The notes under the pieces: generated by a model
The model's database searches: none
What the model saw: the letters and a program-made list of their open reading frames with translations, nothing else
Told to the model about the DNA's origin: nothing
Source of the DNA: an uncultured SAR116 cluster alpha proteobacterium
GTDB lineage: Bacteria; Pseudomonadota; Alphaproteobacteria; Puniceispirillales; Marisalimonadaceae
Reading direction: 5' to 3'
Length of the DNA stretch: 64,000 bases
Assembly (NCBI GenBank): GCA_902622745.1
Contig: CACNQW010000003.1
Coordinates: forward strand, 26,877-90,876
Made by a program: the position numbers and the translations under genes
In this document: positions 52,657 to 62,226 of the stretch, piece after piece
Layout: every line of letters starts with the position of its first letter
Position numbering within the stretch: position 1 is the stretch's first letter

Positions 52657-52735
52657 ATTTTATTTTAATTTATTAACTAATTATATTATATTGATAATAT
52701 CATTAAACAATAAATACAAACAAGGCTGTTAATAA

Positions 52736-53326
52736 ATGTTAAATCAATCAAATGCTTTCAATGCTGATACTTGGGTCGGAAATCTTATAAGTAAGAATAC
52801 TGAAAACATTAATATAAAAATACTATTTTTAATTATTACAGTTTTTTTTGGGAGTTTGTTACTTATTGCTTCTGCAAAAATTAAAGTTCCACTTTATCCA
52901 GTTCCTATGACTTTGCAACCAATGGCAGTATTAATGATAGCAATGTTGTATGGAAGAAATTTGGCAACTCTGACAGTTGGATTATATATTTTTAAAGGTA
53001 TTATTGGATTACCTGTTTTTGCATTTGGAGGTGGTTTAATGTATTTAATGGGTCCAACCGGAGGTTTTATTTTAGGTTTTTTTGCAAGTGCTATCATAAT
53101 AGGGTATTTAGCTGACCGTGGTTGGGGGAAAAAATTTTCACTATCAATAATATCAATGTTAATTGGTATGGTTATAATTTATACTTTAGGTATTTTTCAA
53201 TTAGCACTCTTAAATGGATTTAATTACGCTTTACTGAAAGGTTTTTATCCTTTTTTGTTAGGTGATTTCTATAAATTGCTTTTAGCTGGAATTATTACTC
53301 CTTATTTTTGGAAGTTATATAAATAA
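52736..53326 (+). CDS. bioY: Biotin transporter BioY
   Basis: AKIKVPLYPVPMTLQPMAVLMIAMLYG, GLYIFKGIIGLPVFAFGGGLMYLMGPTGGFILGF. Confidence 0.94.
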   Translation: MLNQSNAFNADTWVGNLISKNTENINIKILFLIITVFFGSLLLIASAKIKVPLYPVPMTLQPMAVLMIAMLYGRNLATLTVGLYIFKGIIGLPVFAFGGGLMYLMGPTGGFILGFFASAIIIGYLADRGWGKKFSLSIISMLIGMVIIYTLGIFQLALLNGFNYALLKGFYPFLLGDFYKLLLAGIITPYFWKLYK

Positions 53327-53340
53327 CTTAAATTATAATT

Positions 53341-53724
53341 TTGAAAAACATAAATATTGATGTATTAGACGCTTTTAATTTTTTGTCAAAAAACCTTAAT
53401 TCTCATTTGATAGATACTCGATCAGATTTAGAATGGAAGATAACTGGAATACCAGATTTATCGTCAATTAATAAAGAAACTAATTTAATTAATTGGGGCC
53501 CAGTTCTGGATAAAAATTTTTTTGAAAACTATCAAAAATTTCTTTTAAATTCATTTAACCAAGAAGATAGTTTATTATTTATATGTAGATCAGGTTCAAG
53601 ATCACTTGTGGCAACACAATTAGCAATTGAACTTGGTTTCAACAATAGCTTTAATATATATGCAGGGTTTGATAATGAAAGCGATCAAAACTGGAAGAAA
53701 AATTTACCAGTAAAATTTATCTAA
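53341..53724 (+). CDS. Rhodanese-like domain protein (TTG start)
   Basis: HLIDTRSDLEWKITGIPDL, LLFICRSGSRSLVATQLAIELGFNNSFNIYAGFD (active-site Cys loop CRSGSRS). Confidence 0.88.
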   Translation: MKNINIDVLDAFNFLSKNLNSHLIDTRSDLEWKITGIPDLSSINKETNLINWGPVLDKNFFENYQKFLLNSFNQEDSLLFICRSGSRSLVATQLAIELGFNNSFNIYAGFDNESDQNWKKNLPVKFI

Positions 53725-54002
53725 GCGTCATTTATATAATTTTTATTATTTTTTGAGCTATCTGTTTGAGAATTATCAATTAAATCTTCTAACGCATCTT
53801 CAAAAGCAACAAGTTCAATATTTTCGTTAAGTTCAATATTATCGATTAAATATTCTTCAGGTGAGATATTTTCATCATGTTGGACATTTACAGCGATTAT
53901 AGCTGCAATTGTGGAAGTAACTTTTTTATTTTTTTTCTTAAAATTATTAAAGTTAATAATATTTGAACTTGTTTTTTTATCTTTGGTTTCAGCAGACATC
54001 AA
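53721..54002 (-). CDS. Hypothetical acidic protein (93 aa)
   Basis: Intact ORF; Lys-rich N-terminal half, acidic C-terminal half; no family recognised. Confidence 0.5.
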   Translation of the reverse strand: MMSAETKDKKTSSNIINFNNFKKKNKKVTSTIAAIIAVNVQHDENISPEEYLIDNIELNENIELVAFEDALEDLIDNSQTDSSKNNKNYINDA

Positions 54003-54062
54003 TATACCTTATTATTAATAACACAAAATTTACATTAATTACAATATATCATTATAGATCAA

Positions 54063-55235
54063 TTATTGACCAACTCTACGGATAATTATTCTTCCTGAAG
54101 GTCTGTTATTAACATTTTCAACTGTTCTAGTTGAGAGACTATATAGGTTTGTTTCAATACCAAAATTATCAACAACTGCAACTCTTGTTCTTATTTGGTA
54201 TCCAACTAATTCTTGGTTAAGATTAAGAGATGGACCGCTAACACTATTAAGAGCAATCCAATTACGCCCATCTTTTGATTTTTCCCAACTAATATTAATT
54301 GAAGCTATTCCATCCTCGTCCGATAATGAATTTGAAATCGCTTTAAGAATTGAGCCTTCTCTTGGCATGCCGTTTATTGTAACATCTCCTTGAACAGGGT
54401 CGTCTAGATTATCGATAGATTCTGATGGGCTGGTGTATAACACTTCTCTGGTACCATGACTATCAACATATGAAACAACAGCTCTAAAAGAATAGTTTAC
54501 GTGTTCTTGTTGTAATCTTAGAACTTCACCATTTTCTGATGGAAAAGCTTCCCAATCAGACTGTGATGAAGATCTTTGCCAAGAGATTTCAAATCCACCT
54601 ATGCCATCTTCATCTGATATACTTGATGTATCAACAACAAGAGCACTATCTTCTACCGGCGTTCCAATAAGTCTTGCAGAACCAGTAGGTTTATCATTAA
54701 CATTTTTTACTTTAGATGATGGTGGGCTAATTAAGCTCTCTAAATTACCTTGACCATCAACATATGAAATTACAACTCTTAATTTTTTACCCACATGAAT
54801 TTCTCTTGGAGTGAATGATTGACTCACTTCTTTACTTATGTTTTTCCATGAACTTCCCGTATCTGATATTTGCCATTGAACACTCACTTGACCCATTCCA
54901 TCAGAGTCGATGACTGACGACAAATCAACAATTAAGGGCTCATCTTCTACTGCCGAAAAACCTGAAACAGTTGATTCTTGAGTATTGTTAGAGGTTTTTG
55001 AATTTGAGGAACCTTTATTTTTTTTTGTTGTTAAATTTTTGCTTTTTGTTTTGTAAACAGTACTGTGATCATGTTGTTTAATATTTGATTTAGTTTGATA
55101 AACTTTTTTGTCTTTAATACTTGGGTCACCTCCCGCAATTGAAACATTTAAATTAACAGTTGCAATAGTGAGAAACGTTGCTAATGAGGTATATCCACAA
55201 AATTTAGCTAAAAATGTATGCATTAAGATCTCCAA
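54063..55235 (-). CDS. Secreted protein with three 98-residue adhesin-type (Ig/cadherin-like) repeats
   Basis: N-terminal signal-like segment, then repeats with conserved SDxDG...W..S....W......VG...R..VSYVD..G...SL.SPPS..V.NVNDKPTG. Start may be Met5 (55223). Confidence 0.8.
   Translation of the reverse strand: MEILMHTFLAKFCGYTSLATFLTIATVNLNVSIAGGDPSIKDKKVYQTKSNIKQHDHSTVYKTKSKNLTTKKNKGSSNSKTSNNTQESTVSGFSAVEDEPLIVDLSSVIDSDGMGQVSVQWQISDTGSSWKNISKEVSQSFTPREIHVGKKLRVVISYVDGQGNLESLISPPSSKVKNVNDKPTGSARLIGTPVEDSALVVDTSSISDEDGIGGFEISWQRSSSQSDWEAFPSENGEVLRLQQEHVNYSFRAVVSYVDSHGTREVLYTSPSESIDNLDDPVQGDVTINGMPREGSILKAISNSLSDEDGIASINISWEKSKDGRNWIALNSVSGPSLNLNQELVGYQIRTRVAVVDNFGIETNLYSLSTRTVENVNNRPSGRIIIRRVGQ
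54093..54974 (-). repeat. Three tandem protein-level repeats of 98 codons
   Basis: Residues about 88-185, 186-283 and 284-381. The conserved Trp falls at residues 121, 219 and 317, and the DxDG motif starts at 110, 208 and 306 (exact period 98). Confidence 0.85.
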
Positions 55236-55302
55236 ACTTATAATATAAAATATTATATCATCCTATAAAATAAGATATTTTTATTTTTAATCAACAAAAT
55301 AT

Positions 55303-55572
55303 TTATTTATCAAAATTTTTAATTATTTCGTCGATTTCTTTGATCTGCAGGTTAAGGCTTAATTTAATGCTATTTAATTTATCAATAATATTGCTATTGC
55401 TTTGGTTTAAAGCAATATTTTTATCATCTGGAACAATATTTGTTAGAACCATACTATATTCGTCTTTAGAGTTTAAATCTAAATTTTTAGCAAATTTTTC
55501 TATATTTGATAATTCTTCTTCTAATTTATCTAACTTGTTTTCTTCAGATTTAAACATTATAATACCTTTCAT
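55303..55572 (-). CDS. Hypothetical coiled-coil-like protein (89 aa)
   Basis: Intact ORF with heptad-like EENKLDKLEEELSNIEKFAKNLD and SIKLSLNLQIKEIDEIIKNFDK; no family recognised. Confidence 0.45.
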   Translation of the reverse strand: MKGIIMFKSEENKLDKLEEELSNIEKFAKNLDLNSKDEYSMVLTNIVPDDKNIALNQSNSNIIDKLNSIKLSLNLQIKEIDEIIKNFDK

Positions 55573-55595
55573 TAATATTCATAGGTTTTAAAAAA

Positions 55596-56285
55596 ATGTC
55601 AATATTAGATTCGATCAAAAATAGTATATTTATCCCAATTCATCCATCTGGATTACCGTTTATTATTATATTCTGTTTAATAACTTTAATAATCGGTTGG
55701 ATTTGGTCTCCTTTGTTTTTTATTGGGTTAATTTTTACTTTATGGTGTATATATTTTTTTAGAAATCCTGAGAGGGTTGTTCCAAAAAATAGTGATAATA
55801 ACTTGGTTATAGCTCCAGCTGATGGAAAAATTATTGAAATAAAAGAGATTACTCCAGATGAAGAGATCGGCTTACCTAAAAATAAATATATCAAAATTGG
55901 AATATTTATGAATGTTTTCAATGTGCATGTAAATAGATCACCAATGTCTGGTACAATATATAAAAGAAATTATATACCTGGCCTATTTTTCAATGCTAGC
56001 TTAGATAAAGCATCTAAAGAAAATGAGAGATTATCTTTGGTAATGAATGTTAATAATAGGGTTAAAATAGCTTTTGTACAAATTGCTGGGTTATTAGCAA
56101 GAAGAATTGTAAATGACGCTCAAGAAGGAAATAAACTTATAACTGGTCAAATTTTTGGTATAATAAGATTTGGAAGTAAAGTTGATGTTTATATTCCAAT
56201 AGGGTCAAAAATTAACGTTTTACAAGGACAGACTTCAATTGCAGGAGAAACTATTCTTGCTGAGATAGCTCCAAAAAAAAAATAA
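55596..56285 (+). CDS. psd: Phosphatidylserine decarboxylase (archaetidylserine-type proenzyme)
   Basis: FRNPERVVPKNSDNNLVIAPADGKI, GIFMNVFNVHVNRSPMSG, RIVNDAQEGNKLITGQIFGIIRFGSKVDVYIP; followed by pssA. Confidence 0.95.
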   Translation: MSILDSIKNSIFIPIHPSGLPFIIIFCLITLIIGWIWSPLFFIGLIFTLWCIYFFRNPERVVPKNSDNNLVIAPADGKIIEIKEITPDEEIGLPKNKYIKIGIFMNVFNVHVNRSPMSGTIYKRNYIPGLFFNASLDKASKENERLSLVMNVNNRVKIAFVQIAGLLARRIVNDAQEGNKLITGQIFGIIRFGSKVDVYIPIGSKINVLQGQTSIAGETILAEIAPKKK

Positions 56286-56288
56286 ATA

Positions 56289-57080
56289 ATGAAAATTAGA
56301 GGTATTAAATTAGCTAGAAAAGCTTTTTCAGATCGACCAAAAAGATTTTCAATAACATGGCTTTTACCAAATTTTCTGACCATATGTGCTTTGATTTTTG
56401 GTTTACAAGCTTTTTACCATGCAATGTTAGAAAACTGGAATATGGTTATAATTTTTATAATTATTGCAGCGGTTTTTGATTTATTAGACGGAAGAGTAGC
56501 AAGGCTATTAAAGTCAACAAGTAACTTTGGCATGTATTTGGATTCATTATCTGATTTTGTTGTATTTGGAACAATTCCTCCAATTACAATTTATTTTTGG
56601 ATGGGAGGAACTCAAAATAAATATTTTTGGATTGTGGTTGTACTTTTTATTATATGTGCTGCATTGAGGCTTGCTAGATTTAATTCTGAACTTTCAGATA
56701 AACCAACATATGCTAAAAATTATTTTAGTGGAATTCCTACACCTGCTGGTGCGTTTTTAGCTCTTTTACCAATAACAGGTATAGAAATATTTCATCTTAA
56801 TGAATTTAAGACAGAATTTCATATTAGTTTTTGGATTTCACTAATTGCTATTGGGATGGTTAGTAATTTACCAACATTTTCTGGAAAAGTTATGCTAGTG
56901 CCGAGAACTTTTGTAATACCATTTTTAATTCTTCTTGGAATTTTAAGTCATTATATAATTAGTGATCCAACAAAAGGTTTTACTCTTTTAGTGTTGGTTT
57001 ATATACTTACATTATTTATATCACCAATTTTCTATTATAGATTAAGATCAAGATTTGAAAAAAATAAAAAAAATACTTAA
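56289..57080 (+). CDS. pssA: CDP-diacylglycerol--serine O-phosphatidyltransferase
   Basis: LLPNFLTICALIFG, DLLDGRVARLLKSTSNFGMYLDSLSDFVVFG. Confidence 0.95.
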   Translation: MKIRGIKLARKAFSDRPKRFSITWLLPNFLTICALIFGLQAFYHAMLENWNMVIIFIIIAAVFDLLDGRVARLLKSTSNFGMYLDSLSDFVVFGTIPPITIYFWMGGTQNKYFWIVVVLFIICAALRLARFNSELSDKPTYAKNYFSGIPTPAGAFLALLPITGIEIFHLNEFKTEFHISFWISLIAIGMVSNLPTFSGKVMLVPRTFVIPFLILLGILSHYIISDPTKGFTLLVLVYILTLFISPIFYYRLRSRFEKNKKNT

Positions 57081-58090
57081 TTATTAAATAAGTCTTTCCA
57101 AGAAGGTTTCCCCCCAATATTTTTTGCTTCAAATATTGCTCGGTTGCAAGCTCTGGAAAATGTATCAGAAGCCATTGTGCTAATAATAGTAAAATCTAAC
57201 TTATTAATTTCTTCAGTGATATTGGTACTTTTATCAGAAGTTGAAATTGCAAAAATAGTATCTCCGTCCATAGGAGTATGAGATGGGTGAATTGATCTTG
57301 ATATCGAACCATGACACATAATCGACATTCTTTTTAGCTGAATTCTATTTAATGGAGCATTTGTAGCAACAATTCCAATCACAGTATTAAGTTGTTCAAA
57401 ATTATTTGAAATTCTTTTTGCTCTGATTTTTCCATCATATTTTTCTTTAGTTAGAGTTTGTCCGCCTAATTCGTTATTTACTTCAAGATAACCAGATAAA
57501 AAATTTGGACCATCGTTTAAAAGAGGGTTTCCAACAGCATTATTTATTACTAGAGAGCCAACTTTTATTTTTTTACCATTGCTCAACTCAACTTCACTTG
57601 ATGCTGAACCTTGTCCACCTTTTACAGTTGCTGTGTTTGCTCCATAACCTGCACCATAAGATCCAAGTAAAAAATTTTCTGAAAGATTTTTATAAGCTTG
57701 ATTTGCCAAAACTCTCCAAATTGATAAATTATTTTTCCAATAATTTTTTTTTTTTATTAAATCAAATATGACCGCAGACGAAACTAAAGGGATTGAGTGA
57801 TCTTTAACTTTGTATCCCTTTCCTTCTTCAAGTAGAAGTTTCTGAACTTCGGAACTCGCGTCTAGTCCAAACGCTGAACCTCCTGATAAAACGATAGCAT
57901 CAACTCTTCCAATTGAACTTTCAAGTTTAAGAATTTCAGTTTCTCTTGTCCCAGCTCCACCACCTCTAACATCTATCGCAGCTGTAAAAGGTCTTGGTCC
58001 AGATAATACTGTTACACCAGTAGAAAAACTATTGTCTTCCGCACAACCAACTAAAATTCCTTCAATATCTGTTATTAAATTTTTCATCAA
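57077..58090 (-). CDS. P1 family peptidase (DmpA-type Ntn hydrolase)
   Basis: TGVTVLSGPRPFTAAIDVRGGGAGTRETEIL, VDAIVLSGGSAFGLDASSEVQ, VVNNAVGNP-like LVINNAVGNPL. Confidence 0.92.
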   Translation of the reverse strand: MMKNLITDIEGILVGCAEDNSFSTGVTVLSGPRPFTAAIDVRGGGAGTRETEILKLESSIGRVDAIVLSGGSAFGLDASSEVQKLLLEEGKGYKVKDHSIPLVSSAVIFDLIKKKNYWKNNLSIWRVLANQAYKNLSENFLLGSYGAGYGANTATVKGGQGSASSEVELSNGKKIKVGSLVINNAVGNPLLNDGPNFLSGYLEVNNELGGQTLTKEKYDGKIRAKRISNNFEQLNTVIGIVATNAPLNRIQLKRMSIMCHGSISRSIHPSHTPMDGDTIFAISTSDKSTNITEEINKLDFTIISTMASDTFSRACNRAIFEAKNIGGKPSWKDLFNN

Positions 58091-58101
58091 AGTTCTGATA
58101 T

Positions 58102-59100
58102 TTAACCGCCAGTTACAGACATATGTCTATTTGAGGATATGTTAATTCCACTTTTTGAAATATTAAAGTCATGTCCTTTAGGTTTTTTCGAAATGGCTTT
58201 GAAAAGACTATTTTCAAGAAAATAGGAACCTTTATTTCTTAAAATACTTTTTAAATCAACATTATCATCTTGACCTAAACACATATATAAAATTCCAGTG
58301 CAAGTTAATCTTACCCTGTTACAGGATTCACAGAAATTATGAGTTAATGGCGTTATAAATCCTAAATCAATTTTTTTACCTTCTATTTTATAATACCTAG
58401 CTGGACCACCAGTTTTTTTTGGAATATTTGTTAGTTTAAATTTTTTTGATAGCCTTTTCTTAACTTCTGATAGTGGTAAATATTGGTTAAACCTGTTTTC
58501 GCTTCCAATATCTCCCATTGGCATCACTTCTATCAGTGTCATGTCATACTCATTCAAAGAACACCATTCTATCATTTGAAGAATATTGTTTTCGTTAAAA
58601 TCTTTTAACGCAACTGTATTAATTTTAACTTTAATACCAACACTTTTTGCTTTTTCTATTCCAGCTAATACTTTGTCTAAATCTCCCCATCTAGTAATTT
58701 CTCTAAATTTACTTGGATCTAAATGATCAAGAGAAACATTTACTCTGTTTACACCATTTTCTTTTAAAATTTCTGCATACTTTTCAAGTTGACTTCCGTT
58801 CGTAGTCAAAGTCAATTCATCAAGGCCATCCCCAATTTTGTTACCTAAGTTTTTAATTAAATTTAATATACCTTTTCTAACTAATGGTTCACCACCTGTA
58901 AGTCTAATTTTTTTTGTACCAAGTTTTATGAAAACATTACATATTGTTTCTAATTCTTCTAAAGAAAGTATATCTTTTTTTGGTAGAAAAGTCATATTTT
59001 CAGACATGCAATATGTACATCTGAAATCACATCTGTCGGTGACTGACACTCTTAAATAGTTTACTTCTCTTCCAAATGAATCAATTAATTGATTTGACAC
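58102..59100 (-). CDS. moaA: GTP 3',8-cyclase MoaA
   Basis: Radical SAM VTDRCDFRCTYCMSE, IRLTGGEPLVRKGI, second cluster CESCNRVRLTCTGILYMCL; C-terminal GG. Confidence 0.97.
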   Translation of the reverse strand: MSNQLIDSFGREVNYLRVSVTDRCDFRCTYCMSENMTFLPKKDILSLEELETICNVFIKLGTKKIRLTGGEPLVRKGILNLIKNLGNKIGDGLDELTLTTNGSQLEKYAEILKENGVNRVNVSLDHLDPSKFREITRWGDLDKVLAGIEKAKSVGIKVKINTVALKDFNENNILQMIEWCSLNEYDMTLIEVMPMGDIGSENRFNQYLPLSEVKKRLSKKFKLTNIPKKTGGPARYYKIEGKKIDLGFITPLTHNFCESCNRVRLTCTGILYMCLGQDDNVDLKSILRNKGSYFLENSLFKAISKKPKGHDFNISKSGINISSNRHMSVTGG

Positions 59101-59182
59101 AATTTATCCTTTAATTAACAAAAAAATAATTTAATCTAATTCTATTAGATATTAATATTACAAGTATACATAATAATCATTT

Positions 59183-59845
59183 ATGCAAGAACGAAAAATT
59201 CATATAAAATCGCCAACTGCAGGAACATCTCCTAAACAAATAGTTTTTTTGTTACATGGATATGGTGCAGATGGAGCAGACCTCATAGATCTTTCATCAC
59301 CATTTTCAATGGTTTTACCTTACGCAAAATTTATATCTCCCGATGCTCCTTTTGATTGTAAAATGTCACCAATGGGCAAAGAATGGTTTCCTATAGAAGA
59401 AATCCCAAACGGTGCAATAAAAGCATCTCATGAATTATTAAGTTTAATAAAACAAGAATGTGATAAGGAAAATTTAAAATTTGAAAATGTTTTGTTAATT
59501 GGTTTTTCACAAGGCGCAATGATGAGCATCCAAAGTTTATTATTAAGTAAGCATAATCTTTTAGGAATTATTGGTTATTCTGGAAGAACTTCTCAGGAAA
59601 ATATAGATGCTTCAAGAGATTCAATTGTTAAAAATATACATAAAAACTCTACAACACCTGTATTGTTAGTTCATGGAGAAGAAGATGATATTGTTCCATT
59701 TAGTTCACTGGAAAATGCAAAAAATTTACTAATTGGAATTGGATTTGAAGTTAAAGCAGTTAACAGGCCAGGATTAGGACATGGCATAGACCCAGATGGT
59801 ATATCTGCTGGAATGGAGTTTGTAAAAAAAATAATCAATTCTTAA
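59183..59845 (+). CDS. Alpha/beta hydrolase (phospholipase/carboxylesterase family)
   Basis: VFLLHGYGADGADLIDL, LLIGFSQGAMMSIQSLL, PVLLVHGEEDDIVPF, GLGHGID. Confidence 0.92.
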   Translation: MQERKIHIKSPTAGTSPKQIVFLLHGYGADGADLIDLSSPFSMVLPYAKFISPDAPFDCKMSPMGKEWFPIEEIPNGAIKASHELLSLIKQECDKENLKFENVLLIGFSQGAMMSIQSLLLSKHNLLGIIGYSGRTSQENIDASRDSIVKNIHKNSTTPVLLVHGEEDDIVPFSSLENAKNLLIGIGFEVKAVNRPGLGHGIDPDGISAGMEFVKKIINS

Positions 59846-59913
59846 AATAGATTTAATAAAACTAAAATAACTGTTGTAAAGACTGTATATTTGTTTTTAG
59901 ATAAATTATTATT

Positions 59914-60468
59914 ATGCTTAATTTTTCACCTACTCTAGTACTAAATGCAGATTATCAACCCCTAAGTTATTATCCACTTTCTTTATGGTCTTGGCAGGAC
60001 TCTGTAAAGGCAGTTTTTTTAAAAAGAGTTGATATTGTTGCAGAATATGACCAAGTTATAAATTCACCAACATTCTCTCTTAAGTTACCCAGTGTAATTG
60101 CCTTAAAAGAATATATTTCAGCAAAAAAAGATCCTGCATTTACTAGATTCAATGTTTTTTTAAGAGATAAATGTACATGTCAGTATTGTGGCATTAAGAA
60201 AAAAATAAAAGAGCTAACTTTTGACCACATAATACCAAGATCTCACGGCGGAAAAACTAATTGGTTAAACGTAGTTTCATCTTGTAGAAGTTGTAATTTT
60301 AAAAAAGGAAATAAATCTCTGAAGAATTCTGGATTAAAATTAAAGGTTCAGCCCTATATTCCATCTGAAGCTGTATTAAAAAATAACGGTAGGTTATTTC
60401 CACCAAATTTTTTACATGAAACCTGGATGGATTTCCTCTATTGGGATACTGAACTTGTAAAAAATTAA
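59914..60468 (+). CDS. HNH endonuclease family protein
   Basis: CTCQYCGIKKKIKELTFDHIIPRSHGGKTNWLNVVSSCRSCNFKKGNKS. Confidence 0.93.
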   Translation: MLNFSPTLVLNADYQPLSYYPLSLWSWQDSVKAVFLKRVDIVAEYDQVINSPTFSLKLPSVIALKEYISAKKDPAFTRFNVFLRDKCTCQYCGIKKKIKELTFDHIIPRSHGGKTNWLNVVSSCRSCNFKKGNKSLKNSGLKLKVQPYIPSEAVLKNNGRLFPPNFLHETWMDFLYWDTELVKN

Positions 60469-60977
60469 ATCTTTTCTGAAATTTTGATTGCTGCTTTACA
60501 TCCAGATTGAACAACAAATTTTAAAAGTTTATATCCAGGTGTTTCCCGTCCATCATGATCAATTGCAATGTCTTTGTGTTCTAATTCGTTATCTCTAAAC
60601 TTAAGAAGCTTTTTTTTAAGAGCTTGATATTTTTCTTCTGTTAATTGGTCTGCTTGTTTTTCATAATGCTTCCCAATTACTTCTTCAACAGCAATTGTAC
60701 AGGCCATTGCAGCTTTTTTGCCCATTGCAGCAGAAATTACACCTAATCCGTATCCAGCAAGGTTCCAAATAGGTAACATTATAGTTGGTCTTACCTCATG
60801 TTCATTTAAAAGATCATGAAAGGTATCTAAATGTTCTTTTTCTTGATCTTTCATATGTTGTATCATTGGACCAACATCAGTTTTTCCTAATACCTTTAAT
60901 TGACCCTCATATATTTTGGCTGCACCAACTTCACCAGCATGATCAACACGTAAAATTTTATCTAATTTGTTTTTCAT
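60465..60977 (-). CDS. coq7: Demethoxyubiquinone hydroxylase (Coq7)
   Basis: LRVDHAGEVGAAKIYEGQ, DQEKEHLDTFHDLL, ACTIAVEEVIGKHYEKQ, DNELEHKDIAID (di-iron EXXH ligands). Confidence 0.95.
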   Translation of the reverse strand: MKNKLDKILRVDHAGEVGAAKIYEGQLKVLGKTDVGPMIQHMKDQEKEHLDTFHDLLNEHEVRPTIMLPIWNLAGYGLGVISAAMGKKAAMACTIAVEEVIGKHYEKQADQLTEEKYQALKKKLLKFRDNELEHKDIAIDHDGRETPGYKLLKFVVQSGCKAAIKISEKI

Positions 60978-61461
60978 TTTCTCTCCATATCTTTTTATAT
61001 AATAAATATGATAAAATAATAAAGATACTTATAGATAAAATTCCGTTCCATCCAGCTAAACTAATATTAAGCAATTCAAATTGTATTTCGTCACATCTTA
61101 TAGGACTTTTTGATAATAATTGATCCAAAGTATTTTCATTAAATATTAAATTGGAGCTACATTCTGAAAATCCTTGCCAAAGATTTTTTTCAATACCAAA
61201 GTGGTAAAAAGCTAAAATTGAGCTGCCTAACCAAAGTACATTCAATATTGATAAAATAATGAACTTTAATTTGTAAAATGTATATAATGGGAATACTAAT
61301 AAACTTAAAATTAATATAGATGCATGAACTATTCTTTGTTTAATACATAAATCACAAGGGATAAGGGAGAGATAAAACTCTAAAAAATATGCCCCAAGTA
61401 GCAAGCCTGAGGATAGTAACAAAGATAGAGTTGCATTTAAATTATTAGATATAGTTTTCAT
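60958..61461 (-). CDS. Disulfide bond formation protein, DsbB family
   Basis: Four TM segments, periplasmic PCDLCIKQR CxxC and a second Cys pair (SECSSN...SPIRCDE). Confidence 0.88.
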   Translation of the reverse strand: MKTISNNLNATLSLLLSSGLLLGAYFLEFYLSLIPCDLCIKQRIVHASILILSLLVFPLYTFYKLKFIILSILNVLWLGSSILAFYHFGIEKNLWQGFSECSSNLIFNENTLDQLLSKSPIRCDEIQFELLNISLAGWNGILSISIFIILSYLLYKKIWRENEKQIR

Positions 61462-61463
61462 AT

Positions 61464-62060
61464 TTAAATAAATATAAAATACAATAGAACCAGAATTAAT
61501 CCAAATAAAGTAGAAAATACGAAAGTATGTTTTTTTAAAAGAAAAATTCCTTTATCACCAAAAATTTTAACAATTAAACTTACTAAAAAAAATCTTAACC
61601 CTCTTCCAATCAAAGACATAACAAAAAACACTGCAATGTTTATATGAAAGACACCACTTGTTACTGAAATTATTTTAAATGGCAAAGGTGTAAATGCTCC
61701 TAAAAATATAATTAAAATACCGTGCTCATCAAAAGCTGTTTTAACAGCATTAAAGCTATCATCTTTAATCCATGGAATAATAGTAAGAAGCTCTTCTATT
61801 TCTTCTCCTATAAAATAACCCAAAAGCCAACCAACTAATCCCCCAATTACTGAAGCTAATGTACAAAAAATAGTAAGTTCAATATATTTTTGTTTGTTAT
61901 TTAATACTAATATTGCCAATAAAGGATCTACTGGAATAGGAAAAAAAATAGCTTCTATGAAAGAAATAAAATAGAGTAATATTTTTGCATAAACTGACTT
62001 AGATTGTTCAATTAGTTTCGCAAAAAAAGGGGTATTTGTAATTTTGATTTTGGTTTTCAC
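61464..62060 (-). CDS. YqaA/DedA (SNARE-associated) family membrane protein
   Basis: FIEAIFFPIPVDPLLAILVLNN, GGLVGWLLGYFIG, LGAFTPLPFKIISVTSGVFHIN. Confidence 0.9.
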   Translation of the reverse strand: MKTKIKITNTPFFAKLIEQSKSVYAKILLYFISFIEAIFFPIPVDPLLAILVLNNKQKYIELTIFCTLASVIGGLVGWLLGYFIGEEIEELLTIIPWIKDDSFNAVKTAFDEHGILIIFLGAFTPLPFKIISVTSGVFHINIAVFFVMSLIGRGLRFFLVSLIVKIFGDKGIFLLKKHTFVFSTLFGLILVLLYFIFI

Positions 62061-62071
62061 ATCCGTATAAT
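62044..62071 (+). promoter_or_regulatory. Putative sigma-70 promoter for tRNA-Leu
   Basis: TTGATT (62044-62049), 16 nt spacer, TATAAT (62066-62071), 35 nt before the tRNA; the -35 lies inside the start of the divergent gene. Confidence 0.4.
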
Positions 62072-62106
62072 TATACTAATATGATATTTATTAAAGAATT
62101 ATATTT

Positions 62107-62191
62107 GGGGATATGGTGAAATAGGTAAACACGCTGGTCTCAAAAACCAGTGCCGCAAGGCTTCCCGGTTCGATTCCGGGTATCCCTACCA
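62107..62191 (+). tRNA. tRNA-Leu (anticodon CAA), CCA encoded
   Basis: GGGGATA/TATCCCT acceptor, CTGGT-CTCAAAA-ACCAG anticodon arm, variable arm TGCCGCAAGGCTT, CCGGTTCGATTCCGG T-arm, terminal CCA. Confidence 0.95.
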
Positions 62192-62226
62192 AAAACTAAA
62201 TTAAACTAACATTAATTTTTTTAAAT

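Noticed and set aside
60785-61123. 112-aa + strand ORF across coq7 and dsbB
   Set aside because: Antisense to two well-supported genes; His/Leu-rich shadow translation.
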